Below are positions 13,623 through 26,400 of a DNA stretch of 64,000 nucleotides, one piece after another. The DNA is taken from assembly GCA_963930775.1 (NCBI GenBank), contig OZ005707.1, forward strand, positions 6,696,001 to 6,760,000, given 5' to 3'. The notes beneath the pieces are model-generated. The model was not told the DNA's origin, ran no database searches, and saw nothing but the letters and a program-made list of their open reading frames with translations. The DNA comes from Cliona cf. orientalis. Its lineage: Eukaryota > Porifera > Demospongiae > Clionaida > Clionaidae. How positions within the stretch are numbered: the stretch's first letter is position 1; every line of letters starts with the position of its first letter. Position numbers and translations under genes: made by a program.

Positions 13623-16600
13623 CTAGGGGTCTAGAGGTGATGATTGAAGAATTTCTACTTTAGCAGATCCTCGAATGTCTGTGATTTGATCACAGAAGAG
13701 GCTGGCCAGCAGTGTGTGGGCGCCAGGCTGCATACCACGAAGGGAGAACTCCACAGTCACCATCCCTCCAGGCAGCACCAGCCTCCTGCATGGTCAAGGA
13801 CATAACACATGAAGTCATAGTGTCAGTATGGGATATCAATTTTCTGCAAATTGGTTTAACGTACGCTAGAATTTTCGACCCTGTACCATTTCCGCTATTC
13901 GCAAAATTTAGGGCTTCGCGGAGTGCAAATTGGGCGTGGCACTGCTGCACAAGCGATGATCTCGCGATCTTCTTTGTTACTAAGCCATATCTACAGAGAC
14001 TTGGACAAAAAGCATGAGATAGAAGAATATTAGTGGGGTCAAGTGGCATAAACGGCACCCAAATTTTCGCGTGCTATTGTGACAGGGTTTTTGGTCCGGG
14101 TATCTTCTATGGTTAAAAATTTTCGCGGTGCCGTTCTTGCCACTTGATCCTATTAGTGTCGAAGACGTTATCAGCTGGATGACAGTGGCGGCTACTGTTG
14201 CTTGCTAATCCTGGAAAATGTTGGCCGCGCTGCCACGATGTTTGTGACCACGCCCATCATCATGGACTCGCATATCATCGTAGGCATTAATTTTCGTGGG
14301 TGAGAAAATTTCGAGTCAACCACGGAAAATTAGCACCCCACGAAAATTACCCGCCATACGGTATTTAATTTAAAAAAACCACGTGGAAGAAGAAACATAT
14401 TATAAATAGACAACAGAGGCGGCATACGCACATCTGGAGGTATCTGATACAAGAGAAATCATTTTTTCCATTATGAGTTTGCAAATATCTGCCGAGTCTC
14501 AGACCTCCAGATCATCGCCATAGATAGTAGAGAAGGTGACATATCTGGTGAGGATAATGGCCACTCCAGATGAAACTTATGATATAAAAACAAGGTAGGC
14601 GCAGCTAAATCTTCTGCATAATATAATTTATTATGTTCTCTTTTTAAAGATCAAGTTTATATATACGCATAGCCAAATTTATACAAGCAGATCGGCCCCA
14701 AAACTTTCATGGTGATAGCTGGAGTGGCTTTGTGTGTAAGAAGCCAACCGATGTGCTCCCTAATCGTTGCAACCAGCGCTGACAGTTAACATACTTCCAT
14801 CAGTGAGCAATTCACGCATCTGGAGATGTGTCTCCAGATGCCGATATAGGTAAGAGAATTTAATTTAGAACTCCATTAGCCATTAATACCGGCTTTTGCA
14901 ACTGTCTGCTGCATATATAACTGTTGTCCCTAGATCATTAACATCTTGCGCTTATACATCTGGTGAGGGTATTGGCCACTCCAGATGAAATTTATGGTAT
15001 AAATACAAAGGTGAGGGAGAAAAATCAACTGTACTGCATGGTACCTGCTAATCTTCTGCATAATTAATTTTTATAGATGAAGTCGCAGCCAGTGAGGATG
15101 TTTTCCTCGCATTCAGAACATTTTCCATAATTTGTTGCAATAAAGCGGTAAAGGAGGACTAACTAACTGCAGCTACCTGTTAAAAAATTATAACAATTTT
15201 GTGTCTATTGTGCAGGCTTCTATATATGAAGACAACTCTAAAATTAGCATTATTAATAGTAATTTTTTGTATGATATATTAATGAGCTTAATGGTATTAT
15301 TCATGATGAATGGAAATTTTGTATTCTAATGATGAGATTCAAATTCCCCGCCATTAAAATTTTGGGTCCCACGCCTGCATGCGCATGCATGTGGGAACGA
15401 TCGAGGTTACTATATTATCGTGACGATTTCTGCTTCAGGTAGCTATAGCTGCTTACTTGTGTGACAGTTCTCTCTGTGGGCAAAGTGACCCGGCTTGAAC
15501 GAGAAATAGCACTCTCGTAAGAGAGCAGCCAAGGATGTTGCGAAATTTTAGCTTCACCCGAAAAGCAGTGCCTACTGCAACGTGGGCAGGACATTCAATG
15601 TCAACTTGGGGCTGATGGAGCTGAAAGGGATGGACCTGGCATGTGTGTGTGTGTGTGTGTGGGAGAGAGAGAGAGAGGGAGGGAGGGGGATGTGGATAGA
15701 TCAAAGATGTTTTGTATTTCAGCTCTCCTAACCTTCAGAAATAGCTGTTTACTTTCTCTAACTTTGATAGCTACGAACAACTGTAGCATTGCCTGTTCCA
15801 CTAGGAGCTTCATGTACTTCTTGGGTTCAATGGGTAGACTCACTGAAGCACCTATAGATATTCACACAAAAGTGGTTGCATCAATGTGCACATGTACCCA
15901 GCTACCAGTAGCCCTGCTGTATTGACAATTCAGCTACAAGCTGTAAACAGGTGTAAAGGTATGTTGCTACACATTCTCTGCATCCTTTGGCTCCTCACCT
16001 ATACTACTTTAGGTCCAATAATTGCCCTCCAAAACACAACCAAAACCTTGTGTACTTTTTTCTACAAAAAACCCTTGTGTACTAGTAGCAGTGCCCATCT
16101 ACTCCATCTCGAAACACATCTACACTTGTACTCTAGCCTCATCCTACTCTTCTTGCCACTCACTCTGTCCAGGGCTGATAACTCCAGTGAACTGCATGCT
16201 CATAAAGTTCCTAACAGGCTGTCCAGTGTAGTGAACGATAGTTCCCACTACCCTTCCATCCACTGTCCTCATCATAGCTCCCCTGTTCCCAATTGTCACG
16301 GTAACCACGATCTCTTCGCCGAGGGCGGAGCCATCTGACGTCTTGACTTCAAAGGTACAATCTTTCGAAGGAGGAGGGAACCGTGAACCAGACAAGATCC
16401 CGGTCGGCACAGGCTTCTCTTCCATAGGCTCCTTGTACTCTTCAGTCAGATCAAGGGGAGATGTTTGCTCGCCCCCGCTCGTTACCAAAGCCACTCCCAC
16501 CTCATCATGGCTGACGTGTGCCACACTTAGGTGCTTATTGGTACCATTGCTGAAATTTTTTCCAACTCTGAGGTATCGAACGTCAGCACCAATCTCAGAA

Positions 16601-19010
16601 ATGACAAACTCTCCATCATATAGCCACTCTTTCCCCGATTTTCTCTCGCGGATTGCCATGACGGGGGCGGGACCGATGCGAAATCTTCCGCTCTGCTTGT
16701 CCTGTGATGTAGCGTCTAGGACCTGCCATCCCTCGTAGCCTGGAGGGAGATCGTCCCTTCTCATCCACGCCTCACACCAGACATGGTAGACCCTGGGAAG
16801 ACGGCAAAAATCATTTTAAAATTAGTGTCAGAAAAGCGATATTTATGTTATGTAAGAGTAGATTTTGCCCTAGAAGGTTAATTTAATGAGTATGCCCCCT
16901 TCATTAAGACACTTTCCTCAATGAATAAAGCTTTTTTATGCAAGTAACGAGTTTAAAATAATCACTCTTACCATATTTGGTCCCTGGACAGTTCATCCAC
17001 CAGCTCTCCCTCGGTCGAGAAGTAGCGGTCGACCTGACCCAGCTTGGAGCAGAAATGGGCGGAGTTATAGCAGGTGACTGGTCGAGAGGCTATCCCCAGC
17101 ACTCGGAGAAGACTCACACACACACCAGCGAACACCCAACACTGACCATATCTGCCGAGGGGGAAGAATGACAGAGCTTGCAAGAGAAACTATAGCGGAT
17201 ATTATAGGCATATCATAATCAGTGAGAAATAGAAAATCTTATAGACTACAGTAAGTTAGCTCTAACTTGCAAAAATTAATAATATTTTCCATAAAATTTC
17301 AAGTTATTCATCCATTTAGCTATGCATGCAGGTCTACTTACTATTATTATTATGTAGCTGAAAAAAGTCACAGTTTCATCAATCGACCATTAGAAACTCA
17401 CCTGACTGGCGTCTTTGTTCTGTAGAACTTCTGCAAGATGGCGGTGGAGCCGTTCCACCTGCAGGGGTGGACGCCTCCCATGTGCGTCCCACCCGTGTAA
17501 CCGGCAGCCATGATGCCCGAGTTATCTCGAGAGTTGACCCCTGCCGTTATTGCCCGGGCAACAGTGGACGCTCGACGACATTCGCTGGCTGTGAGGGTCC
17601 TCAGGAGAAAGAGAGCTACTTCAAGACAGTTTTCCTCGTACTGTATGCGTGTGGGAGGGAGATGGAGATGAATATAGTAACTAGCTAGCACTTTAAGATA
17701 CATGTAAGCATGGGATTGTACAAATAAGTAAGCATTAGATGAGAAATCAGAAATCTCAAAAACAGACTGATGTATGCTCAAGAATATGTACTACCATAGA
17801 TCGCAAAATTTTCACCATTAAAATTTTTTCGTTGACGACCTTTTCCAACAAAAACAAAATATTTTGTGTAACATACGTCGACCTATACTTATTTGGGTCA
17901 CTATAGAGTCTGAAATTTAGATTATGCGAAAAATTTATAAGCGAAATATTTTACCGGCAAAAATATCCCGATCTACAGTATGTATAATGTCACACTTCAC
18001 CATTGGTCCTAACTAGCTAACCATTCACACCCAACATGGAGAAGATAGTGCAAAGAGAACTCTTACAGTACCTGTCCAAACTCCCAAGTCAAAGGCACTT
18101 TATGGCGGGAGGTGCCTCTCCATATGACACCAACATCACTGAGAAGATAGTCCCTGCGATGGGATTCATCTTCGATGTAGCTGTCATCAGCTGCACAGTT
18201 CAGAGTTTGCAATTCATGATTCAGAAGATAATGTCAATAGTATTAGCACATGTTCACACTTAAACCCTGTACCTAATCATGCAGTTGCTTTATTATTGAT
18301 TTTTCTATCCAAAGTAAGTGAGAAAACACAATTTGGGGTCAAGGCTACTAGACATCTATATACCTGGGTTCCATGGATTGAATAGGATTATGAGTGGTTT
18401 ATGATGAAAGTAGGTGGCGACCTGAGCTCCGCCCTTCAGTGACACGGAAATATGGGCATGGTACTTGCCGATGGGGAAATTGGCCGGGATAGTGATGCTC
18501 AACCAGAGCTCCGAGGATCCCTTCGCGGCACCGTTCGCCTGAAACTGCCCAAATCGATCCCGTGGACGAAACACGGGGACAAACGTGAGCGATACGCAGT
18601 AGGGGCAGGCAATCTCTGTGGTGAGGTTTATCTTCAAGACTAGGGTATTCCCCCTGCGTAAGAGTGTGTCCATTCCCTTCAGCTGCAACCTCTCGCTGTG
18701 ATTGTCTTTGGCTGATTGCTGGCTGGTGAACTCCACTTCAGCGATCTCCACGTTCTGCATGGTGCTCGAGTAGACGCGCAGCGAGGAAGGAGGTCGAAAT
18801 CCAGAAGACGCGGAGCTGGGAGGGTGCGGGGGAGAAGGCGATGGACGGATAGGCCCTGGAGCAGAGCGGTAGAGCCGCGAAGGAGGTCTACTGTTAGGAG
18901 ATATAAAGAGAGCAGTGAAGTTATCATCGGGATTTCCAAGAAATAAAAACTCATTATAGTATTCAGTGATCAAAAGCCTACCTCCTTCGATCAAGAAGCT
19001 CCGTTGCCAT
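13623..19010 (-). CDS. transglutaminase
   Basis: Ca-dependent protein-glutamine gamma-glutamyltransferase. Nine exons: 19010-18982, 18890-18364, 18190-18072, 17640-17402, 17151-16972, 16792-16164, 15851-15733, 15635-15457 and 13795-13623. Parts in order: a Pro/Ser-rich N-terminus from MATELLDRR; the N-terminal beta-sandwich; the core with catalytic Cys in YGQCWVFAGV, His in YHVWCEAW and Asp in WQVLDAT, so the triad is intact; then two C-terminal beta-barrels. A terminal exon lies 1.66 kb away. Splicing 15457 to 13795 replaces a premature TAA with RLVLPGGMVTVEFSLRGMQP and a typical ITDIRGSAKVEIL end. There is no signal peptide, so it is likely cytosolic or non-classically released. It is divergent from GH3 copy A. 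Confidence 0.92.
13796..15456. repeat. last intron of the transglutaminase, filled with repeat debris
   Basis: Contains a foldback element at about 14034-14155 (left arm ggggtcaagtggcataaacg; right arm about 24 of 29 bases complementary). A second hairpin-like stretch with attttcgtggg arms lies at about 14265-14362. A direct repeat around gccactccagatgaaa occurs at about 14530-14640 and again at about 14940-15075. No other gene was recognised. Confidence 0.6.
17792..17980. mobile_element. MITE family 1, copy in transglutaminase intron
   Basis: Ends TACCATAGATCGCAAAATTT and AAATATCCCGATCTACAGTA. Same terminal pattern as the copies at 37378, 38911 and 50324. Confidence 0.65.
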
Positions 19011-19287
19011 AGGTACAGTCGTTTCGTACGCACTTTTCAGCCTATAGGCCTAGAAAGAGGTCTTGAAGCCGACACGTACACCTTGAGTACATCTTTGACA
19101 CGCGCGAGCCTTTTTGATGTTTCGTTGCCACGGGAGATAGTTACGCGCGTGGGCGGTGACTAACAAGCCCCACCTCCTAAAAGCTGCACAGAACGAATTC
19201 ACGCAGTCACATGCACAAGGCACATCCACCTCCCCCTCCTAGAGGCCTCCTTGCTTGCAGCTAGCCCCAGTAAGAGATCTATAGACA

Positions 19288-22200
19288 ATGGCAGCAAGGC
19301 TCCTGTTACTAGCCATGGTTGCTATGGTTGCAGTGACAGGCTGTAGGGCAGCACCTCAGGATTTTGCTAACCAGACTAATATCACTGTATGGTCGTGTAA
19401 CAACTCCACTGGACAGAAATGGTAGCTATTAATTAACAGTATGACTCCATGCAGAATAGTAATAATAATTAGGTTGCTTCAATGTTCCCAGGGAATTCAA
19501 GAATGATTTAACAATTCGTCTGTCCTCTCAAGCCAGTGAATGCATTGATATCACTCAGTACGGAACCACTGATGGCTCAAATATTTGGTAAGTCATGATA
19601 ATTTAATATGATCCATCAACTCACGTCGCTGATATCTATCTCAAAGGTTGTCTTATTGTCATACTAATGATACAATTCCTGGCCATCAAAACCAGGAGTG
19701 GATCTACAACTCCAATGGGACCATCACTAGTGCGTTGTCAGGGAAATGTATGGAAGCTGCAGGCGAAGAAGGTAATAATAAGACTAGTATAACCTCTCTC
19801 TCTATCTCTCTCTCTTTCTCGACATTATTATGATCATGACTTACACTTTATCTACAGTTGGATCCAATGTTCAGCTGGGCAGCTGCACTGGTGCTGACCA
19901 TCAGCGATGGATGTACGACAAAACAACAGGAGAAATCAAAGGTCTACAGTCTGGTCTCTGTGTTGATGTTGGATCAACTGCCTCGTGCCAGGAGCAGCCA
20001 TGGAGTGGCTACCCTTACTGCAACACTCAGCTAGACCCCTTGACCAGAGCCAAGGATCTCGTCGGTAGAATGGAAGCTGCAGAAATGGTAAGCCAGCAAT
20101 TCAGTCACATTATTATTAATTTTATTGATCAAGGTGATATACTACATGTCTAGATTACGCTCATGGTGAATGATCAAGGAGGCCTTCCAAGGCTTGGTGT
20201 CCCTCCATTTGGCCACACAGAATGTACTCACGGTACACTAAATGATGGGCACCTCCTCACTACACTCTTTCCTCAAGCTATGACTTTCGCTCGAAGGTAT
20301 ACCAAAGACAAAAAATTGTGTATTAATATTATTGCCATGCCTGCAGTTTTGATCGAGATTTGGTGTACATGATTGCTCGTGCGATATCGGATGAAGTTAG
20401 AGGCAAACACAACGATGCAAATAAAGCCGGGAAATACAACTATCCATATGGACTGATCTGCTGGGCACCAGTCATCAACATCTGCAGAGATCGTAAATAT
20501 TATGTTAATTAGCCATCTACATAGCTAGCTATCTATTTGCTGTTACTTTTTATTTTCTCAGCTCGCTGGGGTCGGTGTCAAGAAGGCTATGGAGAGGATC
20601 CTTACCTCCAGGCAGAGCTGGCCACGCAGTATGTCACTGCTTTACAGAATTTGAACAGTTCAAAATATGTGGAAGCTGTCGTAAGTTAAATCTCATCATA
20701 CTGTCTACTAATATGAAGGCCTAAGAATATTATTATAATATAGGCAACTTGCAAACATTTCGATGTGCACGCTGGTCCTGAGAACATTCCAGAAAGTCGT
20801 TTCCAGTTTGACGCCGTGGTTGGTTACCGAGATTGGATTGAGACCTTTCAGCCAGCGTTCAAGGCATGTGCAGAAGCTGGAGCCATGTCCTACATGTGCA
20901 GCTACAACGCTATCAATGGAGTACCTGCCTGTGCCAATAGGGAGCTGTTGACTGACCTCTTACGAGATACATGGAAATTTGATGGATTTGTAGTGTCTGA
21001 CTGCGGAGCAGTGGGAAATGTCTATCATCGTCACAACTATGCCAGATCAGACACAGAGGCTGCTGAGTTCTGTGTGAAAGCTGGCTGTGATTGGAACTGC
21101 GGTATGCATATTATTATAATGTACATAGTAAAATCTATTTAGGTGAATCTATGTGTGCAGGGCATGAGTATCATTCCCTAACGACATCTACTCAAGAAGG
21201 AAGAATGTCTGAAGAGGAGCTGAGTGTATCAGTGACAAGGCTGATGAAGGCATTCATCATGCTAGGAGCTCTCGACCCTCCAGAAATGGTGCCTTACAGC
21301 AAGTAAGCTAAGGAGTAATGTACACCTCAATAAGTCTAACCATGCAGCATCATAGCATCTATACTGTACGTAAATTTGTAGGCTTACTCTTTCAATCGTT
21401 GACGATCATGTTAAGCTGAACAACCAAGCAGGTATATACTGTCTTGACTGTATGCATACATAACCACTTCAACTATAAGAATGGGAAACTTACACTATTA
21501 GCGATGGAATCGATTGTGCTGCTGGAGAACCAGAATGGGACTCTACCAATGGACTTGAGCAAGTACAAGAGTGTTGCAATCATAGGACCCTGCGCTGATG
21601 ATCCAACATGTTCAGAAGGTAATAGCAATTTTCTACACACTCACAATAATTTATATGTCTAGCCACTTTTGCAGGTGATTATAATCCTGGACCAAAGTAT
21701 ATGGTAACAGTCAAGGCAGCTTTCACTAATAAAACAAAGTTGACGGTTAATAAATTTGCCCTTATTGTCATGATAGTTTTAATAACTGCAAACCCATCAT
21801 CCTGTAGATCAATTATTCCCCTGGATGCAATGGTGTTGCATGCACTGACAACAGTGGCTTTGCCGACGCAGTTAAAGCTGCTTCCAATTCTGACTTTGTT
21901 GTCTATGTTGGTGGAATCAGCCACAGTATGGAGGGAGAGGGGCGGGACCGATCCAACATCACAATTCCTGGTCTTCAAACAGACCTCATCAGAGCGTGAG
22001 CACTAAAATGCATCTTATGTACTCCAATTAAGGTCTTATAAATATAATATACAAAACAATACCAATATTACCAATATTACAATTACCAATATTATTATTG
22101 TAATATTGGTAATGTAGGTATTATTTGAATAATTAAGCGTACCATTGTTTCACGTTATAGTCTGAAGAAAACCAACAAGCCAGTGATAGTTGTTCTCAGT

Positions 22201-23115
22201 CACGGAGCACCAGTCCCCTCTCCTGCCTACAGTGAAGTGGATGCAGTCATTAGTGCAGGATACACGGGGCAAGGTCAGAAAAAGTTAGCAAGAATAATGG
22301 GGTCGTTTATTTGTCTCTCCATTTTTAGAGGCTGGTAACGCTGTGTTGAGTGTTGTGAGTGGTGAGTTCAACCCAGCAGGGCGGCTGGTGGTGACCTGGT
22401 ACACTGGCAATGAGCAGCTGCCACCGATGGTCAGCTACAGCATGGTCAACAGGACCTACCGCTACATGGTCAACAAGCCCCAGTACCACTTTGGATATGG
22501 GCTCTCCTACACAACTTTCAACTACTCTTCACTTACGGTAAGGAATTAATCATGCATGACCTGAATCATAAGAGTGATTTTATTTGTGTAGATCGAACCT
22601 ACAACTATCATGCCCTGTCAAATTGTACAAGTTTCAGTGACTGTCACAAACATTGGTAAAGTCACTGGCAGTGAAGTGGTTCAGTTTTACATGACCTTCA
22701 AGGTACTTATACCTTGGAAGTATCATCATGAATGAATCAGCTAGGTATTGCAAAATTTATTTTAAACGATGCAGAATGCAACAGTGCCTGCTCCAAATAT
22801 TAAACTCGTGAACTTTGAACGAGAGTCGGACATGAAGACTGGAGAGGCAAGGACTGTCAAGGTTGCAATTTCACCATCACAAATGACAGTAGGCATGCCA
22901 TAATGATCCCCAGCCCCTGGTAATTATCAATCTTAATTAACCTGTAATACTACTAGGTAGTTCAAGAGGGTGACTATGCTGAGGTGATAGAGCCAGGCCA
23001 GTACACTGTGTATGCTGGGGGGAGCCAACCTGGAGATGACAAGGCTCCTGCCAATGTGCTCATGGGATCATTTAAAGTCGGTGGTGATGAGACGCCACTC
23101 TCTAAGTGCACTTAA
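19288..23115 (+). CDS. GH3 glycoside hydrolase (beta-xylosidase-like) with N-terminal ricin-type lectin domain, copy A
   Basis: Predicted secreted exo-glycosidase. About 18 exons, each with plausible GT/AG borders (first 19288-19421, last 22957-23115). A signal peptide (MAARLLLLAMVAMVAVTGCR) is followed by a ricin B-type beta-trefoil with Q-x-W repeats (NQEWIYN, HQRWMYD). The GH3 domain then shows RLGVPPFGHTECTHG, PRWGRCQEGYGEDPYLQAEL, CKHFDVHAGPENIP and the nucleophile motif GFVVSDCGAVG (Asp). The C-terminal GH3 domain and FnIII-like end (FGYGLSYTTFNYSSL, then VYAGGSQPGDD) complete the architecture; it ends SKCT. The exon ending near 21745 uses an unusual GTTAAT donor. A second copy lies inverted at 53751-57466. 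Substrate not determined; beta-xylosidase or arabinofuranosidase-like by motif resemblance. Confidence 0.92.
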
Positions 23116-23288
23116 CTAACTGATTTTGGCTGCCCTGATCAGTTGCTTTTTGAGTTCAGCTAATTTTCTTTATTCACCATTAATTTTGAGTTCATAGTTA
23201 CCATACTTAAATTTTGACTGTCTATGCGTAAATAATAATTATTGTGTTATTCATTAACGCAATATTAAAAGCTATACACTATAATAAT

Positions 23289-23420
23289 TGTCGTGACTTA
23301 GCACAGTGAAGTAAAACTTTTCATTAATACTTTTTACTTGTCGACAATATTGCAATGCACACATATATAGATTCACAAAAACCACAAAACAGGATACACA
23401 AAATAACCACGAACATTACA
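23289..23420 (-). repeat. 3' LTR of the Ty3-type element
   Basis: 132 bp, TGT...ACA. On the element's strand it is preceded by a purine tract (complement of cttccttccctctt, 23421-23434), the likely polypurine tract. Confidence 0.93.
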
Positions 23421-26400
23421 CTTCCTTCCCTCTTAAGATAATAATTACACAAACCAAAAATGGAGGAAAGCATGTACATGTGTATGCATGAAGTTTGCAA
23501 AAATGAATAAGCATGAAGTGATACAACCAGAAAATAACTGAAGTCCAGGTAGGTTCAAATCTCTCAACAGGAACACGGTTACGCTTTGGATAGGATTTCT
23601 CACGAGTAGGATTTACTCTCACTGCATCTGGGTTAGCTGGAATAGGATCAGGTGATGCAGGCTCTGAATTCGTGTTCTCAGTTGGCATAGTCTCAGAAGC
23701 AGGACTAGCAGTAGAAGATTCAGTATTAGCAGATGTAGTTTCTGGTGAAGATGGTGGAATGACAATATCTGGAATATCAGGCTCACGATGAGAGTCCTGA
23801 GGCACTTCCACTGAACGTTTGCGAACTTGATCTTGATGACAACGTCTAGTTTTACCATTTGCAAGTCTCACTCTGTAGGAAACAGGACCAGTTTTCTGTT
23901 CAACAGTACCTGGCAACCATTTGTCTCCATGATGGTAATTTCTCACGAAAACATCATCTCCAGCTTCAAAGTTTCTCTCTCTGGATCTAAGATCATGTTT
24001 CTCTTTCTGTTTCATCTGATTCCTCTCTACTCTCTCAGCAGTATTGGGTTTCAAGAGATCCAGTCGTGATCTAGGACGGTGTCCCAACAATAGTTCACTC
24101 GGAGAGATTCCAGTAGTGGATTGTGGAGTGAGGCGGTAGGTTAGGAGAACTTGAGCAAGGCGAGTACGCATAGTACCATGAGTGATCTTCCTCAATCCTT
24201 TCTTGACTGTCTGTACAGCGCGCTCAGCAAGCCCATTGGAGGCAGGATGATAGGGTGCTGAGGTTAGATGCTTGATGCCATTACTTTTGAAAAATGCTTC
24301 GATTTCTGCACTGACAAAACACGTACCATTATCAGTAACTACTGTTTCAGGAATTCCAAATTGTGCAAATATCGTTCTCAGTTCCTCAATCACGGCGGTA
24401 GAAGTAGCATTCGGAGTGCAAATGGCCTCAATCCATTTGGAATGAGCATCGACCATAACAAGTATCATCTTTCCTTGTACCGGTCCGGCGTAATCGAGGT
24501 GTAAGCGTGCCCACGGCCTAGTAGGCCAACTCCACGGGTGCAATGGGGCAACTGACGGTGTTGATTGGTGCAATTGACAAGCAGAACATTGTTGGACAGT
24601 TCGTTCGATATCCTTCGTGATACCAGGCCACCATACATACATCCTTGAGAGTCCCTTCATTCGTGTGACACCAGGATGACCTTCGTGAAGCTCAGTGAGT
24701 ACAGCATCTCGGCAGGCATGAGGAACAATGACCCTAGTACCCCACAGTAGACAACCTTCGTAAATTGAGAGCTCCGCTTTCTTCTCGAAAAATGGGGCAA
24801 ACTTGTCCGGATCTGGACATACACTAGGCCATCCCTGCTGCACAAACTGAACAATGGGGGCGAGCTGTGGATCCTTTCGAGTGCACTCTTTGATTTGGTG
24901 AGCAGTAACAGGAGAATTATCAAGGTGATCCACTAGCAATACAATCTCCGGTGGTGGCTGCTTAACAGACGGTTGAACGGGTAAGGGAAGGCGACTCAAC
25001 GCATCGGCATTTGCGTGAGCGGTCGTATTTCGGAATTTCAACTTGTATTCGAACATCGATAGGTACAGTGACCAACGTCGGATTCTCGCTGATGCTTGTG
25101 GTGAAGTAGGCTTCTGGCTATCAAGGAGGCCCAGCAGCGGCTTGTGGTCCGTGATTAGAGTGAATGAATGACCAAACAAGTAGGAGTAAAACCGCTTGAT
25201 TCCAAACACTAGTGAAAGGCCCTCCTTCTCGAGCTGTGAATAATTTCGCTCGGCGGAATTCAAGGTACGGGAGGCGTACCCAATCGGCTTCTCTGAGCCG
25301 TCTGGCATTCGGTGAGCCAGAACTGCGCCAATGCCGTAAGCAGACGCATCGCAGGCCAGAAGTAACGGAAGTTTCGAGTCGTAATGAACGAGTAATTGCG
25401 AGGACGTGAGTAACTCCTTCGATTCGTTGAACGCTTTGTCTTGTGCGGATGTCCATTCCCACGGTTCTTTCTTGCTTAGAAGCTTGTAGAGCGGTGCTAG
25501 TCGAGTCGATAAGTTCGGCAAGAATTTCCCGTAATAAGTAAGCAATCCGAGGTAGGACTTCAGCTCAGTCACATTACTGGGAGTAGGGGCTTGGCGGATA
25601 GCTTCAACTTTCTCAGGGAGCGGATGTAGACCCTCTGAGTCAATCACATGACCAAGGTAAGGTACGGACGGTACCATAAATTTGCATTTTTGTTTCTTTA
25701 CCTTCAACTCAGCCTTGGCCAACCGTTTAAAAACTTCCTCCAAGCTCTTCAAGTGCTCAGCCTCGGTCTCGGAATGGATCAAAATATCATCGATATACAC
25801 GGTAACGTGCGGAATACCCTGCAACAACTGCTCCATGGCTTTCTGAAATATTCCAGGGGCAGAGGAGATACCGTATGGCAGGCGTGTGTAGCGGAAGAGG
25901 CCCTTGTGGGTGCTGATAACCACGTACTTGCTTGACTCCTCCTCCAGCTTGAGCTGCAGGTACGCCTGACTCAGGTCTAGCTTGGTGAATAATTTCCCTT
26001 GCTTAAGTGTGGCGAAAATATCCTCTGTCTTAGGTATGGGGTAACGGTTCAGCTTGGACACGGGGTTAATCGTCATTCGAAAATCTCCACAGATACGTAC
26101 ATTCTTACGGTCACTCTTCATCACTGCAACGATAGGAGCTGCCCAGTCGGAGTAGTCAACTGGCTCCAGTGTTCCTTCAGCCACTAGTCTGTCCAGCTCC
26201 TCCTCGACCTTCTCTCGCATCGCATAGGGAACTGTGCGGGCTTTGCAGAAGCGGGGTGTAGCACCTGGATCCATCTCAATCTTTGCCTCGTAATCTTTGA
26301 AAGTTCCAAGGCGTTCCTGAAAAAGCTCATCATACTGGGTCAGTAAATCATGCAACTGGGGGCTCTGCATGTAGTGGATCTTATCCCAATTCAATTTAAT

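Noticed and set aside
13690-14058. 122-codon minus-strand frame
   Set aside because: It overlaps the last transglutaminase exon in the wrong frame. The correct frame gives a conserved C-terminus after splicing.
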